Assembly: GCA_029212955.1 (NCBI GenBank)
Contig: JARGOW010000116.1
Location: 1-8,963, forward strand
From: Planctomycetota bacterium
GTDB taxonomy: Bacteria > Planctomycetota > UBA1135 > GCA-002686595
Direction: 5' to 3'
Length of the DNA stretch: 8,963 nt
Positions 6,647 to 8,963 of the stretch are shown here, piece after piece. The notes under the pieces were generated by a model, which saw only the letters and a list, made by a program, of their open reading frames with translations, was not told the DNA's origin and made no database searches. Position numbers and translations under genes: made by a program. Positions within the stretch are counted from its first letter, which is position 1. Each line of letters opens with the position of its first letter.

Positions 6647-6675
6647 GCACCCCCTGAACCCCACCCCAAACTGCT

Positions 6676-7437
6676 TTGACCGCTTCCCAAAACTCCTCCC
6701 AGCCCCTCGCTGGCCAAACCGCCCTTGTCACCGGCGCCAGCCGTGGCATCGGCCGCGCCATCGCTTTGGCCCTGGCAGAAGCCGGAGCCAAGGTGGCCTG
6801 CGTGGCCTCCCGCGTGGAAAATGCCCAGGGCACGGCGGAAGAGTGCAATGCACTCACCGATGGCGCCCAGGCATTCGGAGTCAACGTGGCTGAAACCGCC
6901 GCCGTGGCAGACCTGGTCAAGCAAATCTCCAAGGAAATGGGTGGGCCCAACATCCTGGTCAACAACGCGGGCATCACCCGCGACCAAATCCTGATGCGCA
7001 TGACCGAGGACGATTTCGATTCGGTCATCGGCGTCAACCTGAAGGGCACCTGGAACTTTATCAAGGCCGCCACGCGCCCGCTGATGAAGAACTCGGGCCG
7101 CATCATCAACATCTCGTCGGTCGTCGGCCTCATGGGCAACGCAGGACAATCCAACTACTCCGCTTCCAAAGCGGGCGTAATGGGTATGACCCGCTCCGTG
7201 GCCAAAGAACTCGCCAGTCGCAATGTATGCGTCAATGCCATCGCGCCCGGGTTCATCGACACCGACATGACAGCTGCACTGGATGACACCAGTCGGGAAG
7301 CCCTCACCGGCTCGATCCCCTTGCAGCGCATGGGCAATGTGGACGACATTGCTCAAACCGTAGCATTCCTTGCTGGCCCTGCCGGCGGGTATATCACTGG
7401 TCAGACCCTGGTCATCGATGGAGGGCTTAGCCTCTAA
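6676..7437 (+). CDS. fabG: 3-oxoacyl-ACP reductase (FabG), TTG start
   Basis: FabG is the NADPH-dependent short-chain dehydrogenase that reduces 3-ketoacyl-ACP to 3-hydroxyacyl-ACP. The protein has 253 residues (family about 245). It shows the cofactor loop T19-G-A-S-R-G-I-G26, N96-N-A-G99, and the catalytic S148, Y161 and K165 in S-S-V-V-G and N-Y-S-A-S-K, with the P-G-F-I-D-T-D-M segment and the C-terminal I-D-G-G-L-S-L also typical. The start is forced: the frame has a stop (TGA) at 6655-6657, and between it and the conserved T-A-L-V-T-G there is no ATG or GTG, only TTG at 6676. That places the N-terminus 18 residues before the loop, with a short polar lead (T-A-S-Q-N-S-S-Q). No Shine-Dalgarno is visible. 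It lies between fabD and acpP as in the classic fab cluster. Confidence 0.96.
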   Translation: MTASQNSSQPLAGQTALVTGASRGIGRAIALALAEAGAKVACVASRVENAQGTAEECNALTDGAQAFGVNVAETAAVADLVKQISKEMGGPNILVNNAGITRDQILMRMTEDDFDSVIGVNLKGTWNFIKAATRPLMKNSGRIINISSVVGLMGNAGQSNYSASKAGVMGMTRSVAKELASRNVCVNAIAPGFIDTDMTAALDDTSREALTGSIPLQRMGNVDDIAQTVAFLAGPAGGYITGQTLVIDGGLSL

Positions 7438-7463
7438 CACTTACCAGAGCCAACACTTCCTGA

Positions 7464-7480
7464 GGGCGAATTGTTCGTCC
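7464..7480 (+). other. Short dyad in the fabG-acpP gap
   Basis: 7464-7470 (GGGCGAA) and 7474-7480 (TTCGTCC) form a 7-bp dyad with one G-T wobble around TTG. It lies 26 nt after the fabG stop and 48 nt before the acpP GTG. It could be a small hairpin or a regulator half-site pair. No convincing promoter boxes with good spacing were found in this 91-nt gap. Confidence 0.3.
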
Positions 7481-7515
7481 GCCGGGCCTGACTCAATTCA
7501 TATCTACGACCAATT

Positions 7516-7519
7516 GGAG
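7516..7519 (+). promoter_or_regulatory. Shine-Dalgarno of acpP
   Basis: GGAG at 7516-7519 lies 9 nt before the GTG at 7529. It is the only well-spaced Shine-Dalgarno sequence before a gene here, and it decides the start in favour of GTG 7529 over the in-frame TTG at 7514, which overlaps it. It fits the need for abundant ACP. Confidence 0.6.
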
Positions 7520-7528
7520 AACCAAGCG

Positions 7529-7774
7529 GTGTCGAACCAAACAATCGAAGAACGCGTGATCAAAATCGTCTGTGACCAAATGGGCGCTACCGCCGACAAG
7601 GTCACCAGCGAAACCTCCTTCATCAACGACCTGGGCGCTGACAGCCTGGACACGGTGGAACTCGTAATGGAATTCGAAGATGCCTTCGAAATTACGATCC
7701 CCGACGAAGACGCCGAGCAGATCCAAACGATCGGTACGGCTGTCGACTACATCTCCAAGAAGCTGCCCGCGTAA
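7529..7774 (+). CDS. acpP: Acyl carrier protein
   Basis: An 81-residue acidic helical protein (family about 78) that carries growing acyl chains on a 4'-phosphopantetheine arm. The attachment serine is S39 in [13 protein letters not shown], the near-invariant motif. The recognition helix is rich in Glu ([11 protein letters not shown]), followed by I-P-D-E-D-A-E and the terminal helix [13 protein letters not shown] 7529 is chosen because a good GGAG precedes it and because [10 protein letters not shown] matches the usual N-terminus. The frame stays open upstream into fabG, which is shadow sequence. One Cys at position 15 is somewhat unusual for an ACP. It lies between fabG and fabF, its normal place, with a stable hairpin just after its stop. 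Confidence 0.96.
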   Translation: MSNQTIEERVIKIVCDQMGATADKVTSETSFINDLGADSLDTVELVMEFEDAFEITIPDEDAEQIQTIGTAVDYISKKLPA

Positions 7775-7778
7775 GCCT

Positions 7779-7800
7779 GAAGGGCGCTTCGGCACCCTTC
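7779..7800 (+). other. cUUCGg-capped hairpin after acpP
   Basis: 7779-7784 (GAAGGG) pairs with 7795-7800 (CCCTTC). Inside, after one C-A mismatch, GC pairs with GC and closes a TTCG loop (7788-7791) in the extra-stable C(UUCG)G context. It begins 4 nt after the acpP stop and ends 19 nt before the fabF ATG. No T-tract follows, so it may stabilise the acpP 3' end or partly terminate, letting ACP be made in excess over FabF. Confidence 0.65.
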
Positions 7801-7819
7801 TGTAACCAAACAAGCCGCC

Positions 7820-8963
7820 ATGCGACGCGTCGTCATCACTGGCTTGGGCACTGTGAATGCCCTGGGCCTCAACGTTCAGGATTCTTTGCCTCGCATCAAT
7901 GCGGGTGAGAATGGAGTCTCCACGATCACCCGTTTTGATACGGAAGGTCACGTGGCCACAATCGCGGCCCAGGTTGACTGGAACCCCGAGGACCACGGAT
8001 TCACCAAGCAAGATCTCCGCAAACTAGATCCCTTCACCATGTGGGGATTGATGGCTTCAACCGAAGCCCTCAAGGATGCGGGACTCGAGGACATCAAAGA
8101 GTGCCCCGAGCACGAGCGAGAGCGCTTTGGTTCCATCATTGCCACCGGCATTGGCGGAATCACGGGCATTATGGAGCAACACTCCGTCCTGCTCGAACGC
8201 GGTCCTCGTCGGGTCAGCCCGCACTTCATTCCCCGCATCATGGGGAACGCGGTCAGCGGTCAGGTCGCCATCGCCCACGGGTTGATGGGGACCACGTTCA
8301 CGACCACCAGTGCCTGCGCTTCGGCGGGACATGCCATCGGCATGGCCTGGCGAGCCATTCAATTGGGCGACGTGGACTTGGCCATCACCGGCGGTTCGGA
8401 ATCCGCTCTCACCTCGCTTTCCATGGCGGGCTTCGGCTCGGCCAAGGCACTCTCTACCCGCAACGACGCACCCGAATTGGCTTCGCGCCCCTTCGACAAG
8501 GATCGCGACGGATTTGTGATGGGGGAGGGCGCTGGCCTCATGGTTTTCGAGGAATACGAGCGTGCCAAGGCCCGCGGCGCCAAGATCTACGCCGAAGTGA
8601 AAGGCTACGGCTCCACGGACGACGCCTACCACATCACGGCACCCAAGGCCGATGGGGAGGGGCCCGCCCGGGCCTTCCGCGAAGCCCTGCGCCATGCCGG
8701 CCTCAACCCCGAGGACGTGGATTACATCAACGGAACAAGTACGGCTTTCAACGACTCCACCGAAACCACGGCGATCAAGAGCGTATTTGGCGACCATGCC
8801 AAGAAACTCGCCGTGTCTTCGACCAAGTCCATGGTGGGTCACTTGCTCGGCGCCGCCACCGGTGTGGAACTGGTTTACACCGCCCTGGCGGTGCACGACG
8901 GAGTCGTTCACCCGACCCGCAACTACACCACCCCCGATCCCGCGTGCGACCTGGACTACGTTC
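7820..8963 (+). CDS. fabF: Beta-ketoacyl-ACP synthase II (FabF), partial, lacking the first catalytic His
   Basis: Elongating condensing enzyme that joins acyl groups to malonyl-ACP. The first 381 residues are visible; the frame is open at the right edge and about 30 residues are missing. The family motifs are M-R-R-V-V-I-T-G-L-G, the nucleophile C166 in T-S-A-C-A-S-A-G-H-A-I-G, the segment R-P-F-D-K-D-R-D-G-F-V-M-G-E-G-A-G, then D-A-Y-H-I-T-A-P, and K336 with H341 in S-T-K-S-M-V-G-H-L-L-G-A-A. The usual Y-V-N-A-H-G-T-S-T motif reads Y-I-N304-G305-T-S-T, with Ala-His absent. C166 is +3 relative to E. coli C163 but K336 and H341 are +1 to K335 and H340, so exactly two residues are gone at this point. 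The frame and all other motifs are intact, so the gene is not obviously decayed. A chain-length-factor role is unlikely, since those proteins lose the Cys. ATG 7820 matches the family N-terminus; no Shine-Dalgarno is visible. Confidence 0.93.
   Translation, partial: MRRVVITGLGTVNALGLNVQDSLPRINAGENGVSTITRFDTEGHVATIAAQVDWNPEDHGFTKQDLRKLDPFTMWGLMASTEALKDAGLEDIKECPEHERERFGSIIATGIGGITGIMEQHSVLLERGPRRVSPHFIPRIMGNAVSGQVAIAHGLMGTTFTTTSACASAGHAIGMAWRAIQLGDVDLAITGGSESALTSLSMAGFGSAKALSTRNDAPELASRPFDKDRDGFVMGEGAGLMVFEEYERAKARGAKIYAEVKGYGSTDDAYHITAPKADGEGPARAFREALRHAGLNPEDVDYINGTSTAFNDSTETTAIKSVFGDHAKKLAVSSTKSMVGHLLGAATGVELVYTALAVHDGVVHPTRNYTTPDPACDLDYV

Noticed and set aside
5728..6657. 309-codon frame on the + strand overlapping fabD
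   Set aside because: Arg/Gly/Pro-rich translation typical of a frame-shifted GC-rich gene; fabD in the other frame carries all family motifs.
7471..7506. TTGTTC (7471) with TATCTA or CATATC near 7500 as an acpP promoter
   Set aside because: Spacings are 22-24 bp, too long, and the boxes with better spacing (such as ATTCAT at 7496) match poorly.
8720..8760. FabF as a pseudogene or frameshifted gene
   Set aside because: The gap is exactly six bases, the frame is kept, and the flanking motifs on both sides are intact, so an in-frame variant (or a local error) is more likely than decay.
8057..8911. Long open frame (284 codons) on the minus strand within fabF
   Set aside because: Antisense shadow of a clear ketosynthase, with His/Gly/Val-rich composition and no motifs.
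7820..8963. FabF as a ketosynthase chain-length factor or polyketide enzyme
   Set aside because: Chain-length factors lose the active-site Cys, which is present here (C166). The neighbours are all primary fatty-acid genes and the sequence is otherwise FabF-like.
1..8963. Mobile elements, CRISPR, tRNA/rRNA genes, phage or defence genes
   Set aside because: No transposase, repeat array, cloverleaf-like segment or defence domain was seen; every long coding frame belongs to a core translation or lipid gene.

Overview
The window is a GC-rich bacterial chromosomal segment in which every gene I can support lies on the + strand. From left to right it holds the last codons of a lysine/alanine-rich protein, alaS (alanyl-tRNA synthetase), and then the classic ribosome/fatty-acid cluster rpmF-plsX-fabH-fabD-fabG-acpP-fabF. 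The last gene runs off the right edge. There is no mobile element, CRISPR array, tRNA or rRNA gene, and nothing marks the window as an accessory island. Its interest lies in unusual details inside core genes and in the intergenic signals.

Organism: a high-GC bacterium. Most genes lack a recognisable Shine-Dalgarno sequence; only acpP has a clear one and fabH a poorly spaced one. L32 has no cysteines, FabD carries a Gly-Leu-Ser-Leu-Gly nucleophile elbow, and AlaRS is the usual bacterial type. From memory, the FabD elbow and the weak use of Shine-Dalgarno sites fit Planctomycetota or a relative best. This placement is an inference and is not proven by the window.

Layout: bases 1-100 hold the end of an upstream gene and a perfect 13-bp hairpin. 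Bases 306-2981 are alaS. A strong intrinsic terminator (3003-3036) separates alaS from the best promoter in the window (3057-3085), which should drive rpmF and the downstream lipid genes. The gaps rpmF/plsX, plsX/fabH, fabD/fabG, fabG/acpP and acpP/fabF each contain a hairpin or dyad, and two of them (before fabH and fabG) also contain promoter-like boxes. The cluster is therefore probably one long transcription unit with internal promoters and processing or attenuation points, which could set the very different amounts needed of L32 and ACP compared with the enzymes.

How the genes work together: PlsX makes acyl-phosphate from acyl-ACP for phospholipid synthesis. FabD loads malonate onto ACP, FabH starts chains by condensing acetyl-CoA with malonyl-ACP, FabF elongates them and FabG reduces the resulting 3-ketoacyl-ACP. 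AcpP carries all the intermediates. AlaRS and L32 belong to translation.

Main observation: FabF keeps its nucleophilic Cys166, Lys336 and His341, but the two residues Ala-His of the near-invariant N-A-H-G-T-S-T motif are precisely absent, so the first catalytic histidine is missing. Spacing to the other catalytic residues confirms a clean two-codon deletion. I found no clearly new multi-gene system.
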